A DNA stretch of 64,000 nt from Cerrena zonata (GCA_038087015.1 JASBNA010000001.1:1984001-2048000), one strand, 5' to 3'. Numbered from the stretch's first letter, positions 48,402 to 59,810 are shown. The notes: generated by a model from the letters alone, not told the origin. A program made the numbers and translations.

Positions 48402-48588
48402 ATTGAATTCGGGATAGAGTAGTCACATTCCTTAGTACTAGACATCTCACCAAAGCTCTACTTACTTCGTAGAATTGACTTCGTGTCACACATTTCTCGG
48501 AGAATACACAAAATCAAATACTCAAGCACTGTATGATAATACAGTTGTGGAATTTTGACATTCATCACTACACATTCCCAACTGACCC

Positions 48589-50213
48589 TCAAGCAGCAAC
48601 TTCCTGAGTAGCCGGAGTGGCAGCCTCCACAGGTGTAGCAGCCACAGCGGCGACCTCTGCAGCACCACCCGATTTCTTCTTCGTCGCGGCGACAACCTCC
48701 AAAATACCGGTGAGACCAGTCTTCCAAGCGACGAGTCGCTTCTCGAGTGCTTCCCATTGTTCACGCTCGAAAGCACGAGGAGTGGCACGGATGATGTTAA
48801 GCGTCCGGGTGGTCTGTGAGATTTTTGCGGTGATGAGACCGGCTCGGATTGCTATAATTTATCGAAGAACAATGGTTATTTAGTGGGGAGAGAAAAGAGA
48901 GATACAATGGATTTACCGTCAATAACCCATCGCTCGACATCTGCCTCTTCGATTTGCAGGGTCGAGGCTACTGTGGCGTAGGACAAGTCGCGTCCAATAT
49001 TTTGGAAGCCGAGGGTCGCGAAAGAAAGGAGACGGATCTTGCGGTCGAGTTGTGCCTTGTCAAGATCTATATGACCGGATATAATTTAGACATTAACCTT
49101 CACGGTTGAAAATGATGATATAGACATACTGTATGCGGAGATGGCATCAGCATGGCTCGATTCCCATGCTTGGAACTGTGTGAGTCCATCATTCAAGAAT
49201 ATCTGGAGCAAGGAAAAGAGTTCATGGCTCTTCGCGGCAACAACTGCATCAAGTCGGAAAAGTGGGTCGAAGTCGAACACAGTTGGTGAACGCAAGGCCG
49301 TGGCAATAAGTTCGAGAGCAGCCGGTTCAGCGGAAGGAGAGGAAGAAGGTATCGACCGGACATAGGAAAGTTGGTATTGATATGAGGTAGCGCTATTTCA
49401 ACGGTTAGGTTTTTATGGGAAGCATTGTGGATCTGTATAACGCACAGGTCGCCTGCCTTCGCATACACCTCTACTAGGTCCTTGAGGAACTCAACCTTCT
49501 CCTCTGCTGAGACTTCCCATTCCGATAACCATTTTTCCACTTCGGATACGTTTACGGCAAGGTTATCGAGTTCGTCGTTCGTGCTCGCGAGGTTTACAAG
49601 TGCCTGGTGGACGGATAGTCTCAAGCCCGATGATCGAGGAATGGCATTGAAGAGGTTGGAGAGACTGTATATCAATCAGATAAAATTTACAAGAAGAGAG
49701 GGAAGCGTTGTACATGCGGTATTTGGTCGAAGAGGATCCTTCGGCAGAAGAGATGGTTTGGAAGAGTGTAGCAAGTTGCTCTTTGGTCTCAGGGGCGTCA
49801 AGAGGGAGGAGTACAAGTGAATGCGACAATAGAAGGTTAAAGAAACCCTCAATTTCTGGATATAGAATGGTCTGGATTAACATATTGAATTGTCAAAAAA
49901 TGACAAACGCACCTCGCTCAGATCCTTCACCGAGACCTTTGACTTCGCCAAGGACGGTGACTAAAATCTTTTTTCTCCTCTCTACGTCATCTTCTAGGGG
50001 CTTTTGACCTTCTGGTGTCGTAAGGGTGTCTTGGAAAGGTTGGACATATGGAGGTCTTTGATCTTCCGGTAGACTTAATGCGAGATAATTGACAAGTTCT
50101 AAGATCTTGCCAAAGAGTTAGTGCAGGCCGCGAATCAGCTGTTATTTCTGTACACGTACTTGCTCTTCAAATGTGCCTTCGGCAAAGACAGAAACGGCGT
50201 CGGTGGCTGACAT
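48589..50213 (-). CDS. eIF3m: Translation initiation factor eIF3 subunit M
   Basis: eIF3m is a PCI-domain subunit of the eIF3 complex, which binds the 40S ribosome during initiation. The exons read MSATDAVSVFAEGTFEEQ, ILELVNYLALSLPEDQRP, then helical repeats LSNLFNAIPRSSGLRLSVHQ, VEKWLSEWEVSAEEKVEFLK and LELIATALRSPTVFDFDPLF. The PCI winged-helix part is LDKAQLDRKIRLLSFATLGF, LSYATVASTLQIEEADVERW and VIDAIRAGLITAKISQTTRT. The tail is Ala/Thr/Val-rich. Six or seven exons and about 430 residues, in line with the family. Its 3' end is 187 bp from the convergent DUF2009 gene. The close paralogous PCI families (COP9 subunit 7, for example) are shorter and lack this N-terminal half. Confidence 0.9.
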
Positions 50214-51007
50214 TTTTGGGAGGTTTAGGAGGAATAACGGTGGCTCTCAATACTCTGTACGTACAATATTGTTTCGATGGCGCGTCAAAACAACGACAAA
50301 CACTACTCCAAAAAAGGAGATCCACGATCGCAACTTCAACTTGTTCTTGCCTTCGTTACCTTTCGTTATATACAATACTTCAAGGGTTGTGATGACAATG
50401 CTGTCACGAACCCCGAACTTCAAGTACGTAGTATTAGGGCCTCGGCTTTCACAGGACCTATTTGGCAACTTGAACAAAGCAGGTGGAGTCGGCATTCTAT
50501 GATTGTCATGGGAATGTCCTACCTGATAATAACAGTCAATACCGCTATGCCCTACTATGCCCTACGAAGCTAGTGGCGTGGAGTCATTTCTCAATTCAAT
50601 ACATATCCATAGATTGCCTCAAGATCATTATCTTCCGATCCGACACAATGCCAAAGCTGTATAATCCTGGTGACGCTCTTAGTATTGTCCTATCCAACCC
50701 AACTTGGTGACAAAAATTTCGTCCTCTGATCCGGTTCGAGGGGAACGCTTCACCCATTAGTGGCGCGTCGACAATACATCAAAAAAGGATGGCCGGCTGC
50801 TCCTGTGTCAATTCTCGCGTCCCAACTTGCGCTCCCGAGGTCCGTAACTGAAAAAACTATAAAACAGCCAGGGTCAGTGGACGTAGTCGTCTCGTCTTCC
50901 CTCGTTACCCCATCTTATCCAAACATCTCATGTGGGTAAAACCTACCATAAGCCATATCCATCAACTGACCCCTTGTCTCTAGCCTCTCGTGTCTAACCC
51001 TCTAAAA
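50214..51007. other. Divergent intergenic region, eIF3m / F-box-like gene
   Basis: 794 bp between divergent genes with several short frames but no recognisable product. The last 100 bp before 51008 are C/T-rich, as in a promoter/leader. Confidence 0.5.
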
Positions 51008-52631
51008 ATGTCCTCAACGATTCTCGCTCGCCAGCCAGTGTATGTTTCCCTCTCGCGAGTTATCTGTCTTTCTAAACACAATTAACATGATGAACCAGTA
51101 TTCCCCCCGAACTTTGTATATATGTCATTGAATTCGCGGATTTTGAAACCCAAATGGTGTGCTCGCTTGTATCCAGTGCGTGGCGACAAACGGCTCGGCG
51201 ACGGCTCTTCAAGGCGATCAAGCTCAGCTATAATGAAAAACCAGAGCCCCGATTTCTCACAAAAGGATCCCTCAAATGCGTCTCACATATCACTATCGCC
51301 GACATTACTATTGGATCTGAGTCTTATGTGGATATGTCCGATGGCGAGGATGTGTCCGATGGTGAGGATGTGTCCGATGGCGAGGATGTGTCTAACGATG
51401 AGGATATGTCCAACGGTGAGGATATGTCCAACGGTGAGGATATGTCCAACGGTGAGGATATGTCCAACGGTGAGGATACGATTGATGACTTGTGCGATCT
51501 GCTCGATCGCTTAAAAGTACTCGCCAAATACTCCAACGCCACACACGTCGCATTTGAACACTGCGAGATCTACCCGCTCGATTTCGAGGCAGAAGGTGTC
51601 ATGGAAAGGGCATTCCAAAACGTCACCCATCTCTCCCTCTCATCAGTGACCCTCATCCACCTCTCCTATCTCTTGACGTTCTTCCCAAACCTCAAATATC
51701 TCTACATGCACGCGGTCGATGAGTTTTACAAGGAAGTCGGTGGGTATTTCATCACGGTCTCGGACATCCGCAACGATACTGTTTGGAGGTCCGACAAATT
51801 GCAGAGATGGATGTGCAGTACCAAATTGGAAGAGCTCCAATTATGCCACGTCCCGGTGGAAGATTTCGATATAAATATGACACTGTCTGTGTCGAACTGG
51901 CTCCACGCAGCCCCACCTGGATTCTTCAATTCCAACTTCCGTTTCAAGTGGGGATCGTGCAAGGAATACCAAGATATGGTCGGCCACTTGACTGCCAGTG
52001 ACTCGGGGGAGATTGGTAGTAAGATCAAACGGCTTCACCTACAGAGTATTCCCAATCCTAAACAACCCGAAGGTATGTAATAATTTATTTTTCACCCTCG
52101 TGCGTTCTCTATACTCAACAATTTCGTACGACTTTAGGTTTCTTGTCTGCCGTTGTCAACCTCGAAGAACTGAAGATAAATCACCATCATTTCTGGAGTG
52201 GGACTGGGACTTCACGGGGGTGGATTTCGACAATCCTCTCAGAGCTTCCTTCTAGTGCTCCCCTCAAGAAAATAGAGCTGAAGTGTACTGTCTATAATGA
52301 CGACGACGACCCCTCATTTGTCGACGACTCCTCATCCGTCGTTTCCTCTCGCCTCAAACTCTCCATCTCGGAGACTCGCCTCAATCTCCCCATCTCTCAA
52401 CTCACCGACTTATCTCCCGCACAGTTATCTAAGCTTGAAGAAGTAATGATCACGGTTTACTCCACCAAAACCATGGATCTAACTCGCAAGAGGGAATTGG
52501 TTGACCTCGTACAAAAGCAATGCGACAGTGTGGTACCTGAATTGGTGAAAAATGGGATCGTGAAAATTAGGGAGCGGGCACCTACTAGAGGCAGTGACCA
52601 TATGTTCAACCCATTCAATATTCAAGGGTGA
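51008..52631 (+). CDS. F-box-like protein with an acidic 18-bp minisatellite
   Basis: The first intron (51040-51098) joins MSSTILARQPV to IPPELCIYVIEFADFETQMV and CSLVSSAWRQTARRRLF, an F-box-like start typical of agaricomycete F-box proteins. Residues 91-138 are eight tandem acidic hexapeptides (DMSNGE/DVSDGE). A leucine-rich body follows: FQNVTHLSLSSVTLIHLSYL, FFPNLKYLYMHAVDEF and KLEELQLCHVPVEDF. After a second intron near 52075-52138 come NLEELKINHHHFWSG and SKLEEVMITVYSTKTMDL, with the C-terminus at FNPFNIQG. About 500 residues. A role as SCF adaptor is inferred; substrate unknown. Its layout parallels the gene at 24483-26592. Confidence 0.75.
51331..51474 (+). repeat. In-frame minisatellite, eight 18-bp units
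   Basis: Eight contiguous copies, starting at 51331, 51349, 51367, 51385, 51403, 51421, 51439 and 51457. The consensus is GATATGTCCAACGGTGAG (DMSNGE). The last four units are identical, which implies recent expansion by slippage or unequal exchange. The first four differ at a few bases and encode DMSDGE, DVSDGE, DVSDGE and DVSNDE. Confidence 0.95.
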
Positions 52632-53303
52632 TACCAATATTTACGGAATCGGCATGTCTCATGGGAATGTATAATTGCTAGTGATTTGTGGTGTTCTCTG
52701 TTTTGAAATATCATCATTATCTTGGCTGAACCGATTACATAGTTGCGATTTTCTTGGTGGGTTCTCGCACGATACACGGCCAACAATCCAAAACAAACGA
52801 GATTATCTGAATTTGAGTATTTACACCGTGACTGTCACTAGTTAGTATAGCGGTGCCACTGCCAATGATCTGCTAGAGTGATGTGATTGGTTCGTTGACA
52901 ACAGTTGCGTCTTGATCGAAGCATTGTGTCAACGCTTCTTTTCCACGCGGTCGTGACGTTGTGATACTCTCCTCATTGGTATGATTGGCATCGACTTTGA
53001 CCTATCCATTGGTCAGCTCGAACGATGACTGGTTATGTCCAGAACAATTATACCTCTATCTTTGGCTGCTAATTTTAATTACATAGGATTGTATGAAACG
53101 GAGGACCTTTCCGAAGACACCGATAAAGCTCCAAACATGAAATAGGATCAACTATGCCGAAGTGAGCCACTCTCGGGATCATGATTCCGTTGCCTAGCAT
53201 GAAGACTATGCCGTGGTAGACGCTCCGCTAGCTTATATATAAGTGTTATCAACGCTGTCGCAAAAAACTAGCATTGACTGCTGGCCTTTTACACGAGATT
53301 CTG
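52632..53303. other. Intergenic region upstream of sedolisin 1
   Basis: About 670 bp with no open frame of note. The right end carries the TATA box and leader of the protease gene. Confidence 0.5.
53234..53242 (+). promoter_or_regulatory. TATA box of sedolisin 1
   Basis: TATATATAA lies 62 bp upstream of the ATG at 53304. All three protease genes in the array have such a box at 62-72 bp from the ATG. Confidence 0.7.
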
Positions 53304-56300
53304 ATGAGGCTACGTTCTGCGGTTTTTGTGTTGGTGTTCAGCTGCCTTGCTCAAGCGTTGCCATCCGGACGCCCCTACAAAGTCAAGGAATCCATTGATA
53401 CTCCTCGTGGATGGATCAAGCGTGAGCGAGTTCCTGCTGACCGCACCATTGAACTCCGTGTTGCGATTCCGCAATCCAACTTTGCTGAATTAGAACGTCG
53501 CCTCTATGAAGTCAGGCACGTACCTTTTGTGATGATTTATGATACAAAACACTTATGTGGATACAGTGATCCCACTCACCATAGTTATGGTGCACACCTA
53601 TCGAAAAAGGAGGTAGACGAGCTTGTTGCCCCTCATTCCGATAGTGTGAACGCAGTACACGACTGGCTCGCTTCTCATGGTTTCCAGAAACGACATCTGA
53701 CTGTCTCTTCTGCTGGTGATTGGGTTAAGCTGGCCTTACCCATCAGTCAAGCCGAAAAAATGCTGGACACAGTTGGTCATTTGTCTCTGAACCATCGCAT
53801 ACCTCGCTCATTTGGTACGATATAATAGGAATATCATGTCTGGGAGCATAGAGTCACTGGCATGACTGCCATTCGTACTACTGCCTATACTCTACCAGAC
53901 GACTTGCATGCTCATGTCGAATTTGTCCATCCCACTATCGCCTTTCCCAGTATCAAGCCTATGATCTCCGGTTCACGGTTCATCCCTGATTCTGATACTC
54001 CTTCTGCCGGTATCAAGATCTACAGTGCTTCTGCTGCTCATGGTACCTCTTCCTGGAATGGTACCATTAACCCGGCATGCAATAACGAGATCGGGCTCAA
54101 ATGTCTCCAGCAAATATACAATTTCACTGACTATAAACCATCCCCTAATTCTGGCAGCAGGATTGGCATAACTGGCTACCTCGAGCAGTTTGCTAATACT
54201 CAAGATCTGCAGTCTTTCTTCACCGAACAACGCCCCGACGCTATCAATACAACTTTCGACGTTATCTCTGTAAACGGTAGGCATTCGGAGGAGTAGTCTA
54301 TTTTCAATCAGTTTTCTTGATATATTCCCTTGCTTGCAAGGGCTCTCTGCTGGGGCTTATTGCATGTAACCCGGTTCAATCCGACTTCCGTAACTCTCCA
54401 GGCCCAGTGCGGGCCGCAGGGGCGCTTGCTCCGTGCTCACTTCAACAAAGTGTACGTTTTGTACTACCTTGGATAATACATATAATACATAAATGGGTTC
54501 AAGGACAGCCTAGCAAAATATTTTGGAGCGACAGTGTATCCATAAACATAGCTTTGATACCAGAAACCACGCCATGGAACACCGGGACACAGTGCAAATG
54601 CTCTACCCCGACTCGTGTGAACTTGAAGAAAATTCAAGAAATTATAGCGGGAGGTTCTGGAGACTGTCTTCCAAATACTAGAGGCTGGAACCGAGCCTAG
54701 GTTCTTTTCGACTCGCACTGGCATTACAACATCGTCAAAGAGCATCACAAAAGCTGTAGATACTCAGGAAAAGAGGTGTTTGTAAAATATGAAGCATAAG
54801 TAAACATGGTAATGATATGATTGAACTTGAAATAGACTGGATATGTATCTCGGGGGACAGTAGCTGATATCTGGAATGGGTAGGAGACAAGATAATATAA
54901 ATATCGGTGCATTGAAAACTTTTAAGAGACAACACTACTTCAATCCTCACGCATTTCAAGGTAGCAACGTTCAAATTATCTTCAACCTTATCCCTTTGGC
55001 ACAAGCAAGGGATCTAGCCGACGTCCCCGGCGGCATTTACTCTAGTAATCATTAGGTGGTCAGAATAGTCAGAACCTTAGCCAAGCGGGAACTGAGGCCA
55101 ATCTTGGTGCGTAGTGCACCAGGTTACTGCCTTTCATCTAACACGAAACACAGATGTTCAATATGGTGTTGGCTTAAGTACTCCTCTTCCGGCTACGTAC
55201 TATACTACCGCTGGTCGGCCGCCTTTTCAAGCTAACACGGAAACACCTATCAACAATAATGAGCCTTATTTGGACGTACGTGTAGCCCATTTTGAGCGTG
55301 ATGTTTGTATTTATAGGCCGAAACAGTGGTTAGATTTCGTTCTTAATCAGACTAACCCTCCACAAGTAATCAGGTGCGAGTTGGTATACCCAGACTGGAA
55401 TCGACACTAACGTTCTATCTAGTACGAGTTACGGTGACGTTGAACAGACCGGTAGGTCGAGATCCCCCCCCCAGAGTGGGATTATTCATTCTGACATTGC
55501 ACACAGTTCCTGAGAGTTATGCTCGACTCGTATGTCAAGGTTTTGCACAATTAGGTATATCAAATCCTTGTTCTATTTTTGCTGCCTGTTAACTCCATTG
55601 ATACAGGTGCACGCGGCGTTTCTCTCTTCTTCTCTTCTGGTGACAACGGAGTCGGCGACGGAAATTCTGATCCCAAGACACAAAGCTGTCAATCTAATGA
55701 TGGCCGAAACGCAACTCAATTCCTCCCCGTCTTCCCTGCATCTTGTCCCTATGTAACCGCTGTTGGCGCTACCTACCACATCCCTGAGGTCGTCGCCCAG
55801 TTCTCTGGTGGAGGTTTTAGTGATACCGTGAGTTTCTGCTTCCCTTCTCTTGTCGAGCGGTGTTGACACCTTTGTATTGTATAGTTCTCTCGTCCCTCGT
55901 ATCAAGATGCTGCCGTGTCTAAATATCTCAGTAACCTTCCGAATGGGACACATGCAGGTCTATATAACAGGTTAGTATTCTTGAGATATCTCTCTGGAGT
56001 CCTTATGCTCACTTGATATTTTGTTTAGAACGGGTCGCGTGAGTAGCAATCGGTACATTTTGCAGACCTATAATTCACCCTCTATTTTAGGCTTATCCTG
56101 ATATCTCTGCCCAAGGCGTTAGCTATACTATTTGGGCCGGAGGAAAAAGAGGGCATGTTCTCGGTACATCGGCGTCCGCTCCGACCGTTGCATCTATCTT
56201 CGCATTGTTGAACGATGCTAGACTACAAAACGGTCTGCCGGCTCTGGGATTCCTGAATCCTCTGCTTTATAAGATCTCTGCAGAGCACCCCGAGACGCTA

Positions 56301-56557
56301 AATGATATTACCCAAGGAAGCAATCCAGGCTGTGGAACGAAAGGATTCAACGTAAGTACCAGGATAGTTTATGTCACCACTGGCACCCTTCCTGATCTCG
56401 CTTTCTGCAGGCTACTGTTGGCTGGGATCCCGTCACTGGTTTAGGCACACCGAACTTCGGAAAATGGAAGGACGCTGTCCTGAGTACGCAATATGGTGAC
56501 ATACAGCAATCCTGTCGGATGCGTTGTGCGAGATCCTTGCTTAGCCTGGGCCCTTGA
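53304..56557 (+). CDS. Sedolisin-family serine protease (S53, tripeptidyl-peptidase-like), copy 1
   Basis: A secreted acid-active peptidase by family. Signal peptide ([19 protein letters not shown]), pro-domain ([59 protein letters not shown]), then a catalytic domain. The catalytic Glu and Asp are in EANLDVQYG, the oxyanion Asp in [13 protein letters not shown], the Ser in GTSASAPT, and the calcium site near [11 protein letters not shown] and [13 protein letters not shown]. The frame is open across at least ten introns, so the gene appears intact. Oddities: intron 53516-53566 has a GC donor; intron 54277-55055 is 779 nt where copy 2 has 52 nt; exon 56029-56038 is 10 nt. The tail after [11 protein letters not shown] is longer than in copy 2, so the exact stop is less certain. 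Confidence 0.9.
53516..53566 (+). other. GC-AG intron in sedolisin 1
   Basis: The exon ends GTCAG, then the intron starts GCACGT and ends ATACAG. The homologous introns of copies 2 (60327-60383) and 3 (63544-63599) start GTGCG. The spliced codon and following SDPTHH match SDPDHH in copy 2. Confidence 0.85.
54277..55055 (+). other. Enlarged 779-nt intron in sedolisin 1
   Basis: Donor GTAGGC after VN-G and acceptor ATTAG before GQNSQNLS. The same intron in copy 2 is 61075-61126. The extra roughly 700 bp has unrelated short frames on both strands and no recognised gene. Confidence 0.8.
54326..55012. mobile_element. Candidate non-autonomous insertion with 11-bp inverted termini
   Basis: TCCCTTGCTTG at 54326-54336 is the exact reverse complement of CAAGCAAGGGA at 55002-55012, and both lie near the edges of the extra intron sequence. 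The 5' copy also overlaps a local palindrome (CCCTTGC TT GCAAGGG). No clear target-site duplication was seen, so a DNA element is only a candidate. Confidence 0.3.
56029..56038 (+). other. 10-nt microexon of sedolisin 1
   Basis: TTTAG precedes and GTGAGT follows AACGGGTCGC. Splicing gives NRTGR then AYPDISAQG, matching NKTGR and AYPDLSAQ in copy 2, whose microexon is also 10 nt. Confidence 0.88.
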
Positions 56558-56990
56558 AACTAACGGTTCTACAAGACTTTCTACATACGACATTCTCCCA
56601 TGGGCGCCTGAAATTATCGTGACGGAGCCCACTCTTCTCCCATCTTTTGCTTTCACGTCACTCATTTGCCATATATGCTTCAATATCCGAACCCACTCGC
56701 TTGCCAGTGTATTATACAAACATTCGTTCATTTTGAATACTCGTGTTGGCACGAAACCTCCGAGTGCACTGGGTACTCAAGGCAACACAAGTTACGACCG
56801 CTTTACTTGTCTTAACGGTGAGCCGGAAGTCTCTAATAGCTTCCGATTATTGGCGACAATTGCCAGGTTTGGTCGATATTAACCTTTAAACTCAATCTTG
56901 ATGCGGATCTAGCACGATACACGGTATTTGCTTCTGAATCCGTAACCTTTTTTATTATGAGAAGGGTGCAGCATGACTACGATGAACCAG
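56545..56990 (+). repeat. Diverged direct repeat, copy A (left of the kinase gene)
   Basis: This spacer matches 59373-59810 in order. The shared blocks include TTCTACAAGACTTT, GGGCGCC, GTGACG, CTCCCATCTTT, CACGTCACT, ATATATG and CAAACAT. The two copies flank the kinase gene as direct repeats. Identity is moderate, so the duplication is old. Edges were set by eye. Confidence 0.65.
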
Positions 56991-57191
56991 CATATCGAAT
57001 AGGGTCTTTTGTGCCTTTGTCATCAAATGATCAACTGACACAGATTTTGATCTAGGAGAACCCCGAGTTGAATAGCAACGCTTACGGGCCGAGGCAGCTG
57101 TTCCGAGAGCCAATCGATGTGAATAAACAGTCAGTCAGTACATGGTCACTTCGAATCTACCACATTGCATTCTGTCTTTCTTACTCGCAAC

Positions 57192-59264
57192 ATGTCTAAC
57201 GATCCCAGAACAGTTACTATCATTAAGGGAGCACAGATAGGGTCGGGTAGTTTTGTAAGGAACTGTTCCATTTCTCGACAAGACTTCTATTATTAATCGA
57301 AAATATGTGTAGAGTATTGTGTACAAAGCCACAGAACAGGACACTGGACGAGTGGTCGCGCTCAAGAAAGGGCGTGTATCCTTGCGTGTCAATCGCACAC
57401 TCTTCCAGCATGAGGCAGCAGTGCTCCAGACGCTCCGTGGTCATCCTACTATCCCAGATGTGTTCGCATATGGTAGAGTTGAACACTTCGAGCTACTGTC
57501 GATTCAGTACTTCGATCGATGTCTTGATGACCTTATGAGCGAGACTTCTCCACTGTCAGTAACCTATGTGCTTCGAATTGCGAATCAACTGGTCGGTCCT
57601 CGTCGACACTAACATTCTTACAAAGCCTTAATGATGTTGAAAATAGCTTTCATCCCTCGAACATCTTCATGCGCACAACGTTGTACATCGTGATGTCAAA
57701 CCCAGTAATGTTATGGTTAAAGCATGCGGATCATGGGACATTGTTCTTATCGATTTCGGACTTGCCTATCGACCGTCGCAGGTAAGAGAACCTCCAACAG
57801 AAAAGCAGCTCGGGGCCTTCGGTACTCTGCCTTATGCTAGTCTTTATGCCCACGAAAGATCCGGTATGAGTACAGTACAAACACAAGTTTATATACTCAT
57901 AAACCGTTACTCCTAGACCTGTCCTATGGTGATGACCTAGAATCCCTTGCGTACACGCTCATCTATCTCTTGAAAGGCAATCTCCCGTGGAGTTATTTTT
58001 CAAAACATGGGACCACTCGGGGGTGCATTCGACAAGTCTGGGAACAGAAGAAGCGCTACGACGGACAAAGGCTTTCAACCGAAATTCCAGTATTTGGCAT
58101 GCTGCTGGACTATGCTAGGTCACTCCCCAGGGACGTGTCTCCCGATTACGCGGCTTTGCAAAAGATGTTCAAGCAGTGTACTCCGAATGGTGGCTCGATT
58201 AGACCGTGGAAGGCACAGATCGCTTTGAACGGCAAGTAAATATCTTGATTGGTCAGATGTCAGCTAACTCTTTGTTTCTATGATAGATATATACCCTTGG
58301 GACTCGCCTGCACCACCTGCACCTATTGAGCAAGGTCAGATTGTTCTGATACAGCTTCTAAGTGCGGTTTCTCTCGAAGGGTACGCCGAGAGTTCTGACG
58401 GGGACCTATCGTTTATCCATGATCCATCCTTAAAGACGTCGGAATGGCAGAGTCTAGCCATCCCGGCTGTCGTGACTAGAGTTTCTTGGGAGAATGGAGT
58501 CTATCGTTTCACCGCCGTAGCGATCGCGCAGTGGAAGGAAGGTTGTCATCCAGCGACTATGCCCAGCGTGCCCATCGTAGGACCCCACTCGCAATACAAT
58601 GATTCCCAAAGCACGCAAATATCCACACAGCCAGCATGGCCTTGGGACAATATGTTCTGTTATGCCTTCAAACATCCCGCTCGCTTCTGTTGTCTACCCT
58701 CCCAGGTAAGATTTAACCCATTGTATATCGACCCTATCCCTGATTTCGCTGTTCCAGCCAAAGACTCAGTCTAAGTGGAGAGTTAGTGAAGTGGACGTGA
58801 ATTTGCTCAAAAAGCATCTTTCACCCCGAACCGGCCCAGCGACCTTGGAACTTTATGATGCTGTAAAGCATCCCGATATCGACATACAAAATGCCGCCCT
58901 GCTGCTACACTCCGCCGCACGGTTGTATGCTAGCATCTCACCGTTGAACAGTGACGGTCCCAGGGTGTCGAATGACTCTTCGGTCAACTGGTATTCATAC
59001 CGTGCATGGCACGACGAATGTGTCAAGGTAGCCAGAAGGTTTGCTTATGACAACGGATACTACTGGGACTTTCTCATCCATGGAGTGCCTCGAGATGATA
59101 ACGAACTGGACGACAGTTACCATGCCCGTGATCATTCGCTTTGGTGCTACCTACGTCAGCAGGAACGAGATGACACCCTGACAATATCGCCTCCAGGGAC
59201 TGGACCGAGTGTTTTAGCTTCGTTGCTCGATTCTCTTGACAGGATAAATTTGCTGGAGAACTGA
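57192..59264 (+). CDS. CK1-like protein kinase with unfamiliar C-terminal region
   Basis: The exons give a kinase domain (about residues 10-300). The glycine loop is IGSGSFSIVYKA, Lys is in VVALKKGR, the catalytic loop is VVHRDVKPSNVMV, the Mg loop is LIDFGLAYRP, and the activation segment has FGTLPYAS. The segment YGDDLESLAYTLIYLLKGNLPW is close to casein kinase 1. The usual CK1 catalytic and P+1 positions are varied (HRDVKPSN, GTLPYAS), so it is an atypical CK1 relative. About 300 further residues (PWDSPAPPAPIEQGQIVLIQ ... SLLDSLDRINLLEN) contain no domain I recognise. The frame is open and all key catalytic residues are present. It sits between two protease genes and is flanked by direct repeats. 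Substrates unknown. Confidence 0.82.
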
Positions 59265-59372
59265 TGACGCATGTACAACCGACAGTTTCCTCGTCATAAA
59301 TTTCTTTCTTGAACCACTTCAATCCGTATCGTACATCGAACGCTGTGTTTATGATATGAAATTCCTGGAGAC

Positions 59373-59810
59373 TTGATTGAACCATCTTCTACAAGACTTT
59401 CCATATCCGACCTTAGCCTTTGGGGCGCCAATAATTCTGTGACGTAGCAGCTCCCATCTTTCACTGGTACTGGCACGTCACTGGTGAATATATATGTGCT
59501 TCTGAATCTATACCCCAGCTCATTATCTCAGTGGCTTATGCAAACATGCAAGAATATTCCTGATAATTAGTACTGGGGAACCAGGTTTATCGGAAGCCTA
59601 GACAACGTGTTATGATCGCTTTGTGGCTTCGAGCTTATCCTAATGGAGAATTGGCAAGGCGGCGTCCGCGGTTCAAATACTAATCGGTTCCACTTATTGG
59701 TAATGTTGGCTATGTTCGGTTAACATCAGTCGTAATCCATCGGTCTTGACGCGGATTTCAGCAACATATTCCATACCTATGCAGACGACACACGATGGTT
59801 GCCTTGCGGT
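59373..59810 (+). repeat. Diverged direct repeat, copy B (right of the kinase gene)
   Basis: Partner of 56545-56990; it starts CCTGGAGACTTGA and then shows the same block order. It fills about half of the 850-bp spacer between the kinase and sedolisin 2. The rest of that spacer (59265-59372 and 59811-60114) shows no coding signal. Confidence 0.65.

Noticed and set aside
51331..51474. Regular repeats resembling a CRISPR array
   Set aside because: Units are contiguous without spacers, multiples of three, and keep an open coding frame; the organism is a eukaryote.
52768..52782. GCACGATACACGG occurring upstream of sedolisin 1 and again near 56918
   Set aside because: The match does not extend beyond about 13 bases; too short to call a third copy of the repeat that flanks the kinase.
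54373..54382. GGTTCAATCC, a match to a tRNA B box, suggesting a SINE
   Set aside because: The flanking bases do not form a T stem and no A box lies at the right distance.
54317..54748. Frames of 94-127 codons on both strands inside the long sedolisin intron
   Set aside because: They overlap each other, have no known relatives and lie in sequence that must be removed for the protease to be read.
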